Part shown: positions 8,261 through 17,520 of the stretch, in pieces | Layout: each line of letters starts with the position of its first letter | Position numbering within the stretch: the stretch's first letter is position 1 | Assembly (NCBI RefSeq): GCF_001467535.1 | Contig: NZ_LNZC01000031.1 | Span: 127,730 to 191,729 of the forward strand | Reading direction: 5' to 3' | Source of the DNA: Legionella worsleiensis | Lineage (GTDB): Bacteria > Pseudomonadota > Gammaproteobacteria > Legionellales > Legionellaceae | DNA length: 64,000 nt | Made by a program: the position numbers and the translations under genes | The notes under the pieces: generated by a model | The model's database searches: none | Told to the model about the DNA's origin: nothing | Seen by the model: the letters and a program-made list of their open reading frames with translations, nothing else

Positions 8261-9715
8261 ATGAAGATTCTTTCTAAAATAGCTCATAGGCTAGTTCATA
8301 TGAAGTATCATAAAAAAAATATTAGACCTATTTTGCTTTATGTAGCTTCATTTACAGAGGCACCGTTAATTGGAATTCTTGCAAATCAATTAATACAGAA
8401 ACAAGAATCTATTATTATTCTATTATCCGAAGAGAATAAGTCTTTAAAAGCAAGAATCAAATCGTTTATTACAAGTGAAAAAGTCCAATTTATTTATTCT
8501 AATAATGGTTATTCTTGTGAATCATTTACTAAAAAGGATGAGATTTTTTTTGAAAAAATCAAGCAAAAATACATCACATATAATTTGGATTTTAATACTC
8601 TAAAAGCCCTCTATTGTAGCCAGCGCATGGAGTTAATTCGATCAAAAAGCATAATTAAACAATATAGTCCCAAATTATTAATTGTTGCAGAGGATGGTGT
8701 ATCTGCAAATGCCCCTCTAATAAATGCAGCTCTTGAGTTTAAGATACCAGTTCTGGACGTCCCCTATGGTTATGGCAGTAAACTTGATCTTGAAAATGCC
8801 CTGGAGCAGAAACAACGAAATGAAGAATTATATAATTCAGAGAGTGGTGCAGGGTTGGTAGTGAAAGAATTTTATCCGCAGTGGGTAAAAAAGGGTGCTT
8901 TTGAGGGGAGTATTTTATTAAACCCATATTTTATATTAGCTCGTGAAGAATTAGGGATTTCAGTGAGTAATCCATGGACAGTTCATGGTGGATACGCTAC
9001 AAGGCTTGCTGCAGAGAGCAAATCTATGTATGCACATTATTTAAATGAAGGTATCAATGCTAATAAGATTATTTTAACTGGCACGCCATATTGTGATTAT
9101 TTAAAGGCTTTTATTGACTGCTCCAAGAGTATTCATAATTCTGCCAAGAAAAAAAATAATCGACGTTCTATGTTGGTTTGTTGGCCTCCAAGTTATCATG
9201 CGGAGCGTGCTCATTTATGTGATTTTGATAGTTATCAGGAGTTAACTGCCAGTGTTTTCAATTTTTTGAGTAAATTGGAAGATATAACGATAACGTTAAG
9301 CCTTCACCCAGCAGTACAAACTGAATTTAAATCATTTGTTGCCGGTTTAAACCTGAATATCAGCGAAGAATATATTCTTAACGAATTACCTCGACATGAT
9401 ATTTATATTAGTTGTTTTTCCAGTACTATACGTTGGGCAATTGCTTTAGGTAAGCCTGTAGTGAATTACGATTTTTATAAATTCAATATCAACGAATACA
9501 AAGAGGTATCCTCTGTATTACATGTTAATGAGCAAAATTCATTTGAGCAAATAGTTGGCAGACTAATTAATGATGACGACTATTACGAAGAGGTCTGTTC
9601 AAATCAGAAGAAGATTGCCGCTGATTGGGGCGTTCTTGATGGTTCTAATATAAATCGTATACATGCATTAATTAATCAATTAACAATAAACGAGGATGTT
9701 GCTGCGCTGAGTTGA
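8261..9715 (+). CDS. GT-B/CDP-glycerol-transferase-like protein, paralogue of the left-edge gene
   Basis: This 484-residue protein is preceded by TAAGGAAATCT, a good ribosome site. The C-terminal half contains LSLHPAV, then ISCFSSTIRWAIALGKPVVNYD and a terminal DWGVLDGSNINRI, each with a counterpart in the truncated protein at 1-1005 (RPHPN, ASSTIRWAISCGVPTINYD, WGHLDGQSVHRI). It is lysine- and isoleucine-rich and AT-rich compared with its neighbours. It is the last gene of the plus-strand half of the locus, and no clear hairpin terminator follows the stop. It probably adds a polymer residue in LPS or capsule synthesis. The complete N-terminal half shows what the left-edge gene is missing. 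Confidence 0.6.
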   Translation: MKILSKIAHRLVHMKYHKKNIRPILLYVASFTEAPLIGILANQLIQKQESIIILLSEENKSLKARIKSFITSEKVQFIYSNNGYSCESFTKKDEIFFEKIKQKYITYNLDFNTLKALYCSQRMELIRSKSIIKQYSPKLLIVAEDGVSANAPLINAALEFKIPVLDVPYGYGSKLDLENALEQKQRNEELYNSESGAGLVVKEFYPQWVKKGAFEGSILLNPYFILAREELGISVSNPWTVHGGYATRLAAESKSMYAHYLNEGINANKIILTGTPYCDYLKAFIDCSKSIHNSAKKKNNRRSMLVCWPPSYHAERAHLCDFDSYQELTASVFNFLSKLEDITITLSLHPAVQTEFKSFVAGLNLNISEEYILNELPRHDIYISCFSSTIRWAIALGKPVVNYDFYKFNINEYKEVSSVLHVNEQNSFEQIVGRLINDDDYYEEVCSNQKKIAADWGVLDGSNINRIHALINQLTINEDVAALS

Positions 9716-9821
9716 TTCAAAATTTTTGATTTGTGATTGGATTTATTTTTAACTATTCAACTCGTCACCTTTCAACCTCATGCACTTATACTGAATCGAG
9801 CTTAAATATGTTCATCATTTT

Positions 9822-10145
9822 TTAAGAACGAGAAAAAGAACTGGAATTGGGCTGACTCGTTGCTTGAGCCTATGGGGGATTTGGAGAGTAATTCCTTGAT
9901 TTCGCTTACGCTGCATCAAGGCTGGCTGGTTTTCTGCCTATCACTGAAGTATTGTCAGCTGGTAGCCTTGATGCAGCGTAAGCGAAATCAAGGTTTTTTA
10001 TATACTGCGCATTAAATTATTCTCTAATCCAATCCGTGATTTAAGAACAGGAAAAAAACAATCAGGAATTGGGCTAACTTGGTGTTTTAGCCTATGGGTG
10101 GATTGGGTGAGTAATTCCTTGATTTCGCTTGCGCTGCATCAAGGC
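9822..10145. repeat. Two direct repeat units with a perfect 30-bp inverted repeat
   Basis: Unit A (about 9822-9921) and unit B (about 10041-10145) are diverged direct copies: both run from AAGAAC through GGAATTGGGCT, GCCTATGGG and TAATTCCTTGATTTCGCTT. In unit A the 30-bp arm at 9894-9923 pairs perfectly with 9964-9993 across a 40-bp loop. Unit B keeps only the left arm (10117-10144, one base changed) and seems to have lost the right arm. The segment lies exactly where the two halves of the polysaccharide locus converge. It looks like a non-coding palindromic element with a decayed second copy. The right arm is followed by six Ts and could also stop transcription from the left. Confidence 0.8.
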
Positions 10146-10241
10146 CCTGGCTGGCATTTCGACAAATGTCAGCTCAGGACATATTTCCGTGGATCGTAGT
10201 ATTGTTCGACAATAACTCAGTGACTCCGAACCAGGTTTTAA

Positions 10242-10721
10242 TTAATAGGATTCAAGAAAAAACTGACCATTTTGACTTAAATAATAGATCTTTCTTTGCT
10301 TTAGATAGACACTTACGTACACAACTCCCGCACGAGCAACCTCTTTATGAAACGCCACAACCGATAATTTGTTGTGGTCGAACTTATCTATAGCGTTTTT
10401 GAGTATGTCCAGGTCTAAAGACTCACCAAAGATAAACGAATTTTTATCTATGGATTTATCGAGTTGTGCTGCAGGAAAATGGGATAACATAGAATCTTTA
10501 GAATAAAACGCAAGTTCATCATTGGTGACGTCATAAGTTTGCCTTATAATGCCTAATTTCATTAATTTATTTGTAAATTGAACAAAGTCACCAGGCGCTC
10601 GATATCTATCCATACAAAGGGCTTTTATTTGTTGTTGTACTTCATTCCCTTGCGCAAAAAGTGTGGTTGAAATGAATAATAAAATTAAAAAAAATCGGTT
10701 TAGAAATTTAGTGGGCATCAT
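10242..10721 (-). CDS. Small secreted hypothetical protein
   Basis: This 159-residue protein begins with a clear signal peptide: positive MMPTKFLNR, a hydrophobic [13 protein letters not shown] core and an AQG cleavage region near residue 25. The mature part (about 134 residues) has no recognised domain. A single Cys sits near residue 36. It is probably periplasmic or released. It stands alone between the two convergent halves of the polysaccharide locus, next to repeats, and has no obvious Shine-Dalgarno sequence. Function unknown; the gene call rests on the signal peptide and the length of the open frame. Confidence 0.6.
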   Translation of the reverse strand: MMPTKFLNRFFLILLFISTTLFAQGNEVQQQIKALCMDRYRAPGDFVQFTNKLMKLGIIRQTYDVTNDELAFYSKDSMLSHFPAAQLDKSIDKNSFIFGESLDLDILKNAIDKFDHNKLSVVAFHKEVARAGVVYVSVYLKQRKIYYLSQNGQFFLESY

Positions 10722-11130
10722 GTGTTTTTTATATGGGTATATATATGTTGTGTAATAGTATCACAATCCTAATATAGGATTATGAATTTTTTAAATTTTA
10801 ATAATAATAAGTTTTTTTTAAGTAATGAGGTTGCTTCGCAACACTATTTAATCCCCCTCACCCTTGATCCCTCTCCCCCACGCTATGCGCAGTGGAGAGG
10901 GGAACATTTGGTAAGTTCAATTAAGTACTTTGGGCGTTACAAAAATTAGTATTATGGTGTGAAACGTCCATTCTAAAACTTATGAAACACTTTTATGAAT
11001 CGACTTATGTCCTCATCACGTCATCTTTCACCAGCTTTATGTTTAGGGTTAGGATGACAGTGAGAGTTTTGGTTAAATTAAAAGGTGATAGAGGAGCTGA
11101 TAATAGGGCTTTTCAAGGTACTTTAAAGTG
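10722..11130. other. 409-bp gap with a decayed interspersed-repeat fragment
   Basis: No gene is supported. Bases about 10851-10935 hold a fragment of the type CCCTCACCCTTGATCCCTCT, then a short GC-rich inverted segment (CTCTCCCCCACGC/AGTGGAGAGG), then AAGTTCAATTAAGTA. A similar but more decayed arrangement occurs at 35685-35735 (CACCTCTCCCTTAAGCTGCGCAC, then AGCTCAATTAAGTATG). It looks like an old dispersed repeat. The open frame at 10982-11182 runs out of the repeat into the SDR gene and has no gene-like features. Confidence 0.5.
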
Positions 11131-11937
11131 TTACCAACAAGTAAATCCTCCATCTACTATAATGTTCTGCCCCGTAACGTAGGTTGAAGCATCAGAGGCT
11201 AAAAACAGCAGTGCGCCCAGCAGCTCATCAAATTTACCCATACGTCCTAAGGGAACTTTGCGAGAATAATTAGTTACAAAGGTGTTGTTTTGCCCACTTT
11301 CTATTCCGCCAGGGGTTAGCGTATTGACTCTGATATTATGTTTTGCCCAATAAGTCGCAAGATATTTTGATAAACTAAGTACTGCGCCCTTGGATGCGGA
11401 GTACACTGCGGGGGTATTAATTTCTACTCCCATAAATTCTGACCCGGCATAAATGCTTTGATCGGGAGCGACAACTCCATAGATGGAGCTGGTTTGGATG
11501 ATGCTGCCACCTGTGTTTTGCTGAATCATTTCTTTACCAACAGCTTGCGCTACTAAAAACATTCCATCCAGATTAACAGACATGACCTGACGCCAGGTGT
11601 CCAGATCATACTCTTCGAAGGAGGTAAAAAACTTTTTTAAATCATTAGTTTTGGTGGCTGCGTTATTCAACAGAATATCCACAGAGCCAAATTTGTTTTT
11701 TACTGTTTGTACCATATGCTCGATGTTTACTTTGTCTGTTACATCGCAGCGCAGCGGAAGTAAATCTGCCGCAGGGTTATCTTCCTGTATGGCAAAGCAC
11801 GCTTGTTCTGCTTTATCGTAAGATACATCAACTACAGCTACGCGAGCTCCATTCGAGGATAATGCTCTGCAGAAACCTTGTCCAAGAATTCCCGCACCAC
11901 CAGTTACAATTGCGGTTTTATTATTGAGATTAAACAC
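11131..11937 (-). CDS. Short-chain dehydrogenase/reductase (SDR)
   Basis: This 268-residue protein is a classical SDR. The N-terminal cofactor loop is TGGAGILGQG, followed by NNAA and the catalytic YSASK tetrad residues, with the usual GG(I/F) C-terminal strand (IIVDGGF). The upstream AAGGAGAGC gives a good ribosome site. It closes a minus-strand run of cytidylyltransferase, SDR, Gfo/Idh and SDR genes. Such runs occur in flagellin and LPS nonulosonate loci (PtmA-type enzymes, family knowledge). It probably oxidises or reduces a sugar intermediate. It is related to the SDR at 12855-13679. Confidence 0.85.
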   Translation of the reverse strand: MFNLNNKTAIVTGGAGILGQGFCRALSSNGARVAVVDVSYDKAEQACFAIQEDNPAADLLPLRCDVTDKVNIEHMVQTVKNKFGSVDILLNNAATKTNDLKKFFTSFEEYDLDTWRQVMSVNLDGMFLVAQAVGKEMIQQNTGGSIIQTSSIYGVVAPDQSIYAGSEFMGVEINTPAVYSASKGAVLSLSKYLATYWAKHNIRVNTLTPGGIESGQNNTFVTNYSRKVPLGRMGKFDELLGALLFLASDASTYVTGQNIIVDGGFTCW

Positions 11938-11952
11938 AGAGCTCTCCTTAGA

Positions 11953-12855
11953 TTAATTAAAAGTTATTTTCTCCATTGGATTAAGAAATTTTGCTCTTCT
12001 AATTAAATTCATGTTGTTAATGGTTTCTTCAGGCAAGATAACTGGCGATTTGGTTTTTACCATGTGGATCATTTCGCCTATAGTTCTTTTGAATGCAGAA
12101 AAATTGTCATACAAATCAAAATGAAAATGATTTTTAGTGCCGTATAAAGACAGATGAAGCGTTTTAGTAACAGAACCCAGGCACGACAGATTAAATTGAA
12201 TCCCGTTGTCTAATTCGATGCTGTAGGCTTCAAATGAAGAAGGAAGGCGTATTATCGATTTAATGCCTTTAATGCCCAGGCCGTTGATTGCATCAAGAAG
12301 ATGAATGCCGTATTTTTCCAGGTTATTTAAAATAACACCTTCAATTAATTTTAGCTCGCCAAGTTCTGAGTTATTGTTTCTGATGGTATCCAGCTCTTTA
12401 GCATAACGCATACCGGAAGTGCTCATCAGCATGCCATTATGCAGATAGGGCTCAAAATAGTTTAACTCCTCTTCATTCAGTGTTAATGGTTTATCAACAA
12501 AAACCGGAGTTCCGTGTTCGAGGAAGGGTTTTGCCATAGGAAAATGGGTATGGTAATCATCTCGTGCAATAAAGACGAAATCCACTTTACCTAGCATATC
12601 AGTATAGTGTTCTACTGCGTGAGGGATTTTACTTGCTGCACATAAACGGTTTGTTAGATTGATATCCTGAGTCCAGGCGTGGCTCACTTCAACCTCATGA
12701 AAATCAAAGGCGTCACGGGGTTGTTTTTCAAGATAGTCAAGAATGACGCTCCACCCAGCATTAACAAATTCTTCAGGCTCGTAGCCGTTTATTATTGCAG
12801 AAAATGAAAATGGATGACCGTTTCCCTCGCTGTAACCCAGTATTCCTGCTTTCAT
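11953..12855 (-). CDS. Gfo/Idh/MocA-like oxidoreductase
   Basis: This protein has 300 residues, starting at the ATG whose first base is shared with the TAA of the upstream SDR (TAATG overlap at 12853-12857). That overlap decides the start over one five codons further up. The N-terminus AGILGYSEGNGHP replaces the standard GxGxxG, while VFVDKPLTLNEEE carries the family D/E-K-P motif, so cofactor binding may be altered. The translational coupling implies it acts in the same pathway as the two flanking SDRs. Confidence 0.75.
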   Translation of the reverse strand: MKAGILGYSEGNGHPFSFSAIINGYEPEEFVNAGWSVILDYLEKQPRDAFDFHEVEVSHAWTQDINLTNRLCAASKIPHAVEHYTDMLGKVDFVFIARDDYHTHFPMAKPFLEHGTPVFVDKPLTLNEEELNYFEPYLHNGMLMSTSGMRYAKELDTIRNNNSELGELKLIEGVILNNLEKYGIHLLDAINGLGIKGIKSIIRLPSSFEAYSIELDNGIQFNLSCLGSVTKTLHLSLYGTKNHFHFDLYDNFSAFKRTIGEMIHMVKTKSPVILPEETINNMNLIRRAKFLNPMEKITFN

Positions 12856-13679
12856 TACCAGACACCCCATCCACCATCAACACAGATGTTTTGACCAGTA
12901 ATATAGGCTCCAGCATCAGAGCAAAGCAATGCGGCTGCTCCTTTTAATTCATAAGGCGTGCCTATTCGATTTAATGGATTTTTACCACACAAGCGTTGAA
13001 TAAAATCAGGATTTTCTTTTTGAGTGCTTTCAAATGGGAAGGGTCCTGGGCTAATTGCGTTCACCCGAATACCATCCTGAGATAAAAAACTTGCCAGATA
13101 TTTTGTTAACTGGATCAATCCGGCTTTGGCTGCTCCATAACTTGGTGGGTTAGCAAATCGCTCACTATCGTACAGACGATAATCTGGCGCAACATGTCCG
13201 TACATGGATGCAATATTAAGAATGGTTCCTTTCCGTTTTTTTAATAAGAGATGAAAGCGTTTAATTGTTCTGAAAACGCCATTTAAACAGACTTCAATGT
13301 CCTGATTCCAGTCTTCATCTGAAATCGATTCAAAGGTGTTTTTACGCCCAGACCATCCACAGTTGACCAGGATATCAAGACCTTGAGGGGATAATTCAGT
13401 CACCGAGTGCAAACACAAATCAATAGATTCGGGATCGGCAATATCTATGGCTAAGGCGGTAAAGGTGTTGTCCGGGAACTGATTTTTAATGGTATCAACG
13501 AAGTTTTGACATTTATTGATGTCACGACTTGCAATGATAAGATTGGCCCCAAGTTCTGCCAAAGCATAAGACAATTCACTGCCCAATAAGCCTGCGCCTC
13601 CTATAACCAGGGCAGTTTTATTTTTTAAAGAGAAAAGCTCAGACAACCTCGGCGCTGTTTCTGGTTTCGAATAAGACAT
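12855..13679 (-). CDS. Short-chain dehydrogenase/reductase (SDR)
   Basis: The protein has 274 residues from ATG 13679 (MSYSKPETAP). A longer frame from 13757 adds an implausible 26-residue leader inside the cytidylyltransferase gene. Features are the IGGAGLLGSE cofactor loop, NCGWSG in place of NNAG, the catalytic SYGAAK and the C-terminal ICVDGGWGVW. It overlaps the upstream cytidylyltransferase by 41 bp and is coupled to the downstream oxidoreductase by TAATG. It is probably a sugar or nonulosonate oxidoreductase of the PtmA type. The pathway is inferred from neighbours only. Confidence 0.8.
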   Translation of the reverse strand: MSYSKPETAPRLSELFSLKNKTALVIGGAGLLGSELSYALAELGANLIIASRDINKCQNFVDTIKNQFPDNTFTALAIDIADPESIDLCLHSVTELSPQGLDILVNCGWSGRKNTFESISDEDWNQDIEVCLNGVFRTIKRFHLLLKKRKGTILNIASMYGHVAPDYRLYDSERFANPPSYGAAKAGLIQLTKYLASFLSQDGIRVNAISPGPFPFESTQKENPDFIQRLCGKNPLNRIGTPYELKGAAALLCSDAGAYITGQNICVDGGWGVW

Positions 13680-14352
13680 TTGCAACCACCAAATCTTTTT
13701 TAGTATCAATATCAATAACAGAACTTCCATCAAGAATTTCTGCGCCCATTGTTCCATATAACACGTTTGGTCCTTCCTCGGGGAAGGTTTTTAGATTAAA
13801 CGCATAAACCACTCCATTGAGCTGATAGGCCTTAGGTAATTTTTGTCTCGGTAACCAGGGGATTGCCCCTTCTATAAAGGGTTGGGGTTGGCCTTCTTCT
13901 ATAGACCAAGTTCTATGGGGGTTAATTTCAGCTTCATTAAAAGTGGCGATTGAATCGAGTTCTTCATTAACCAGTCTGTGCAGGCATTTTTGAATAATTT
14001 CTGCGGTTCTAAAAGGAGATGTAGCCTCTAATAAAACCAGATAATCAGGGAGATTATTTTCAGCAGCCAGTACCGTTCGGCAGTAGCGAATTGCATCCGC
14101 AACAATAGCCGTATCAGTGGCTAGATAATCAGGTCTTTTTTGGATGGTGGCTCCATAAGACAGCGCTGATTTGGCAATATCCTCATTATCGGTTGAAACA
14201 ATGACTTGATCGATTTCGGGGACTTGTGATGCGATTTCAATTGGCCATGCAAGCAGGGGTTTATCCCCCAAGAGCGCAAGATTTTTATTAATTATTGATT
14301 TACTTCCGCCTCGGAGCGGTATAAACGCAAAAATCCTTTTATTTTTTATCAT
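13639..14352 (-). CDS. Second acylneuraminate cytidylyltransferase-like protein
   Basis: This 237-residue protein has the NeuA-family loop IPLRGGSKSIINKN at residues 11-24, then VVSTDNED-type and LLEATSPFR blocks and YQLNGVVYAF. It differs clearly from the first CMP-sugar synthetase at 3530-4270, so it probably activates a different acidic sugar. It heads a four-gene minus-strand operon with overlapping frames through to 11131. The promoter presumably lies in the 135-bp space upstream, which contains AT-rich sequence but no clear consensus I would defend. Confidence 0.8.
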   Translation of the reverse strand: MIKNKRIFAFIPLRGGSKSIINKNLALLGDKPLLAWPIEIASQVPEIDQVIVSTDNEDIAKSALSYGATIQKRPDYLATDTAIVADAIRYCRTVLAAENNLPDYLVLLEATSPFRTAEIIQKCLHRLVNEELDSIATFNEAEINPHRTWSIEEGQPQPFIEGAIPWLPRQKLPKAYQLNGVVYAFNLKTFPEEGPNVLYGTMGAEILDGSSVIDIDTKKDLVVANVLFETRNSAEVV

Positions 14353-14487
14353 AGTTAATTCATTAACTAAAAGCAGTTTCGCCGGATTATAATGCCGAAG
14401 GGTACATAAAGCAATAATTCAAATTTTAAATAAAAAATCGTTGAGAGCTAGTGCTTGTTATGATGAATTGTGCACGAGTGATTAAAA

Positions 14488-15384
14488 TTAACTCTTTATT
14501 TGTTTTAATGTTTTTTGGACAAGCACCATTCCACTCAAGATCAGGAAGCGAGATATTATTCCAATCTTAACCAATCCATTTGTGAGCCAGGATGAATTCT
14601 TTTTAAAAAATTTGTTATGGTAGCGCCACATGCCACGGGCTTTATAACCAAGAACTTTGAGAGGAATTTGACGGGTGCTGAAACTTTTAATGTGCATTAC
14701 TTTGATTTTAGGGTTAAAAATAATGTTCCATTGTCCAGCTATGAATCTGTAGAACCAATCATAATCTTCACAGTAAAGAAAATACTGATCATCGAGTAAG
14801 CCTACCTCTTCAATGGCTTCTTTACGAACGAACATGCAGGAACCAGAAATCAGCTCTACTGCAACAGGTTCATCGGGAAGTGGTTTATTGGATAAAATGT
14901 AGCCTGAAAATTTAGGATTATCAGGAAAGAGTTTAGCTAAATGGAATAGTTGATTGAACACTCGTGATGGGGTGGGGGTTAATCCTCTGCATCCCGCTTG
15001 CTCTGTGCCATCGGGGTTAGTTACCAGACAGCCAACCATGCCGGCCTTTGGAAATTGTTTCATAGTATGGATTAATTGTTCCAAAGTGTCTTTTTCAATA
15101 AAACAATCTGGATTGAGGTAAAGAATATATGGGGTAGTAATGAACTCATAAACGGCATTATTTCCCGCAGAAAAACCACGATTGGCATTGTTTCTATGAA
15201 TCATTACCTCGGGGCGATCTTTAAATGCCGTTTCTACCAGACTGAGGCTGTTATCCGATGATGCGTTATCCGATACGATAATTTGTGTTGGAACAGTGCT
15301 GGTGAGTACCTGATTGATGCAGTTGACCAGCATCTCACCTGAGTTATAGTTTACGATGACTACAGTAACGGAATAATTTACCAT
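14488..15384 (-). CDS. GT2-family glycosyltransferase
   Basis: This 298-residue protein is the usual size for rhamnosyltransferase-like GT2 enzymes. It has VVIVNYNSGEML at the N-terminus, SDNASSDNS, the metal-binding LYLNPDCF (DxD-like position) and the CEDYDWFYR acceptor or catalytic block. It is a soluble or membrane-associated cytoplasmic enzyme that transfers a sugar onto a lipid-linked intermediate. A short hydrophobic C-terminal segment (ISRFLILSGMVLVQ) could anchor it. It overlaps the next upstream GT2 gene by 7 bp, so the two are coupled and probably act successively on one repeat unit. Confidence 0.85.
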   Translation of the reverse strand: MVNYSVTVVIVNYNSGEMLVNCINQVLTSTVPTQIIVSDNASSDNSLSLVETAFKDRPEVMIHRNNANRGFSAGNNAVYEFITTPYILYLNPDCFIEKDTLEQLIHTMKQFPKAGMVGCLVTNPDGTEQAGCRGLTPTPSRVFNQLFHLAKLFPDNPKFSGYILSNKPLPDEPVAVELISGSCMFVRKEAIEEVGLLDDQYFLYCEDYDWFYRFIAGQWNIIFNPKIKVMHIKSFSTRQIPLKVLGYKARGMWRYHNKFFKKNSSWLTNGLVKIGIISRFLILSGMVLVQKTLKQIKS

Positions 15385-16367
15385 GGCAAGCCTTTATTAA
15401 GGATTTTAAAAAGTTGGAATGTGCTGAGAACTCGTGTTTTTTGCACTATCCTGCGTTGCTGCCAAATGCGCTGCAAGCCTTTTAATGCATCCAGCTTGGA
15501 TTTGAGTATGGTTTTGGTTTGTCCTCTTTTAACAAAGAGTGCAATAGTTGCCATATTCAGCAAAAGGTGTAAGGGTAAAAAAATAAGAAGCAATAGGGTC
15601 GGCATGTTTTTAAAATAAGTCCATACCAAATTTCTATGACCATGGTAGGTATAAAAATCACTGTGTCTTGTTGTTGTTGCAGAACCAGTGTGCTCGGCAA
15701 TTGATTTGGGAACATATGCTCCTTTGTAACCCGCCAGCCATAGTCTAAAAGCTAAATCGATGTCCTCATAGTAACAAAAAAAATGTTCATCAAAACCTTG
15801 AACTTCATCAAATGCTTCTCGTTTGTATAAGGCGGCTGCAGCACAGGGAGAAAAGATCTCCTCTATTTTTGTGGAGGAACGATGCAATGGCTTTCGGTGA
15901 TGATTTCTCCATGCTTTACCGCTAATGTGGTACACATCGCCTGTTCCATCGAGTAAGTGCGGCTCTTTCTCGCAGATGAGTTTGGAACCCAGAAAGGCAT
16001 ATTGTGGATGGGTATGAATGACCGTTACCATTTCTGCCAACCATTCTTTGTAAGGGTAGGCATCAGGGTTTAAAAGGGCTATCCAGTTTATTTCGGGATC
16101 GAGATATTCAATTGCTTTATTGTTTCCAGCTGCAAAACCAAGGTTAGTTGGATTTTTGATGAGGGTTAACGGCAAGTTCAATTGATGAATTTCTGCGGGA
16201 ATTTCTTCTGAACTGGCATTATCGAATACAATCACTTGATGGGGTTTATATAACTGAATCGCCAGAGCATGAAGCGCTTTTAATAAATAAGAGGCAGAAT
16301 TGTAGTTAACGATGATGACCGCTATGTTAACTGGCGCATCTTTTTTTGTATCAGATAGGTAATTCAT
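15378..16367 (-). CDS. GT2-family glycosyltransferase
   Basis: This 329-residue protein has the GT2 blocks VIIVNYNSASYLL, FDNASSEE, LLNPDAYPY and CYYEDIDLAFRL, the last giving the ED catalytic region. A hydrophobic stretch near residues 255-275 (LLLLIFLPLHLLLNMATIAL) suggests a membrane hairpin or anchor. It overlaps the downstream GT2 gene by 7 bp and the upstream polysialyltransferase-like gene by 17 bp. It acts in cytoplasmic assembly of the polysaccharide unit; the sugar is unknown. Confidence 0.85.
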   Translation of the reverse strand: MNYLSDTKKDAPVNIAVIIVNYNSASYLLKALHALAIQLYKPHQVIVFDNASSEEIPAEIHQLNLPLTLIKNPTNLGFAAGNNKAIEYLDPEINWIALLNPDAYPYKEWLAEMVTVIHTHPQYAFLGSKLICEKEPHLLDGTGDVYHISGKAWRNHHRKPLHRSSTKIEEIFSPCAAAALYKREAFDEVQGFDEHFFCYYEDIDLAFRLWLAGYKGAYVPKSIAEHTGSATTTRHSDFYTYHGHRNLVWTYFKNMPTLLLLIFLPLHLLLNMATIALFVKRGQTKTILKSKLDALKGLQRIWQQRRIVQKTRVLSTFQLFKILNKGLPW

Positions 16368-17520
16368 GGTCCTGAGTCCAATTTTTTAGGGCATCAATCA
16401 TCAGCAGGTATAAATTATTACTCTCAATAAACCAGCTCATTTTTTCAATTGAGAAATATTGATTAATCAGTTCCTGCGTTAAAACGTGCGTTACCTTTTT
16501 TTCATAAAGATAGGGTAGGGAGATGGATGAGTAAGAAACAGACAGTACCTCACACCCCTGAACCAGGCATTCAGCGAGTTCTATGGGTAAATGGTAAAAG
16601 TCTTTATTAATTATTTGAATACAGTAGTGTTCACTCAGGGCGCCAATGATCTGTTGAAATACCTCTGGATTATGTGCAGGATGAGGTTTAATTATGATAG
16701 TGCTGTCAGGTTGAGCGTGGGTTTTAAGTATTTCTTGATAGAGTGCAATTTCATTTTCTAAAGTAGTTAGTTTGGATTCAGTAAAATTGCTAAACATCAA
16801 TAAATAACAGGGTGTTGGGCTGCTGTTAATGTGTTCTTGCATGTGGTTTTTAAATTCAGGCAAGGTTGTGGCAAGTTCCTGCACACAGAGTTTTAAATCC
16901 TTTTGGTTAATGATCGAAAGGGTGCACTTGCTCAGGAAATCCCTTCCTGGGTCACAGGGTATGGCTAAAATAGCATCTTGTGGCATTAACTGGTGTTTAT
17001 TTCCGGGATATAAAAATTTTCTTTTAATTCGGGCAAGTAGATTATGAACAATAATTTTGTTGCGGCTTTTGATTCGGTACATCAATTGGGTAAAATAATT
17101 TGGGGTGTAGACCAAACCAAGCGCATCACCATAACAAATACGCCGTGCGGCAGGAAAAGCGTGCATTAATGTCTGGTTCCAGAAATCGCTGCTGATGTCG
17201 TGGGCGAAAAACAGTTCCTCTACTGAATAATGCTTTAATTTTTGGTATAAAAACCAGGATCTGAGCCGTGCCGGGAAATAGGTCATGAGCTTGGGATATT
17301 TAAATAAAGAAAAGCCGTTTATCACGACAGCGGCCTTTTCATTACTCATCAGAGTTTTAATGTGCTTAATTTTTAACGAGCTAAATGGAATGTGAGGTTT
17401 GGTTAAAATAACCAAGGTCTTTTCTTCCAGTTTATTGTGAATGCGTGCGTGTTTTAAAGCAGCATAGGCAGGAATCAACTGATTGATGTGGTCTATGCTG
17501 ATTAAAGAGATTTTATTCAC
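16351..17520 (-). CDS. Putative nonulosonate (polysialyltransferase-like) glycosyltransferase
   Basis: This 389-residue protein has no obvious signal peptide. ARRICYGDALGLVY near residue 125 resembles the acidic-Gly loop of bacterial sialyl/polysialyltransferases, and STIIIKPHPAHNPE near residue 275 matches their KPHP nucleotide-binding motif. LSVSYSSISLPYLY fits the conserved serine pair further on. With two CMP-sugar synthetases in the locus, a transferase that uses a CMP-nonulosonate is expected, and this is the best candidate. It overlaps the upstream oxidoreductase by four bases (ATGA). The family assignment is by motif only and uncertain. Confidence 0.5.
   Translation of the reverse strand: MNKISLISIDHINQLIPAYAALKHARIHNKLEEKTLVILTKPHIPFSSLKIKHIKTLMSNEKAAVVINGFSLFKYPKLMTYFPARLRSWFLYQKLKHYSVEELFFAHDISSDFWNQTLMHAFPAARRICYGDALGLVYTPNYFTQLMYRIKSRNKIIVHNLLARIKRKFLYPGNKHQLMPQDAILAIPCDPGRDFLSKCTLSIINQKDLKLCVQELATTLPEFKNHMQEHINSSPTPCYLLMFSNFTESKLTTLENEIALYQEILKTHAQPDSTIIIKPHPAHNPEVFQQIIGALSEHYCIQIINKDFYHLPIELAECLVQGCEVLSVSYSSISLPYLYEKKVTHVLTQELINQYFSIEKMSWFIESNNLYLLMIDALKNWTQDHELPI

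Noticed and set aside
9822-10145. CRISPR array
   Set aside because: Only two diverged long units with an internal palindrome; no short regularly spaced repeats and no cas genes.
10982-11182. Plus-strand open frame of 66 codons
   Set aside because: It runs out of a decayed repeat into the SDR gene on the other strand; no ribosome site or domain.
12840-12870. Longer start for the oxidoreductase at 12870
   Set aside because: The TAATG overlap and the start of the fold favour 12855.
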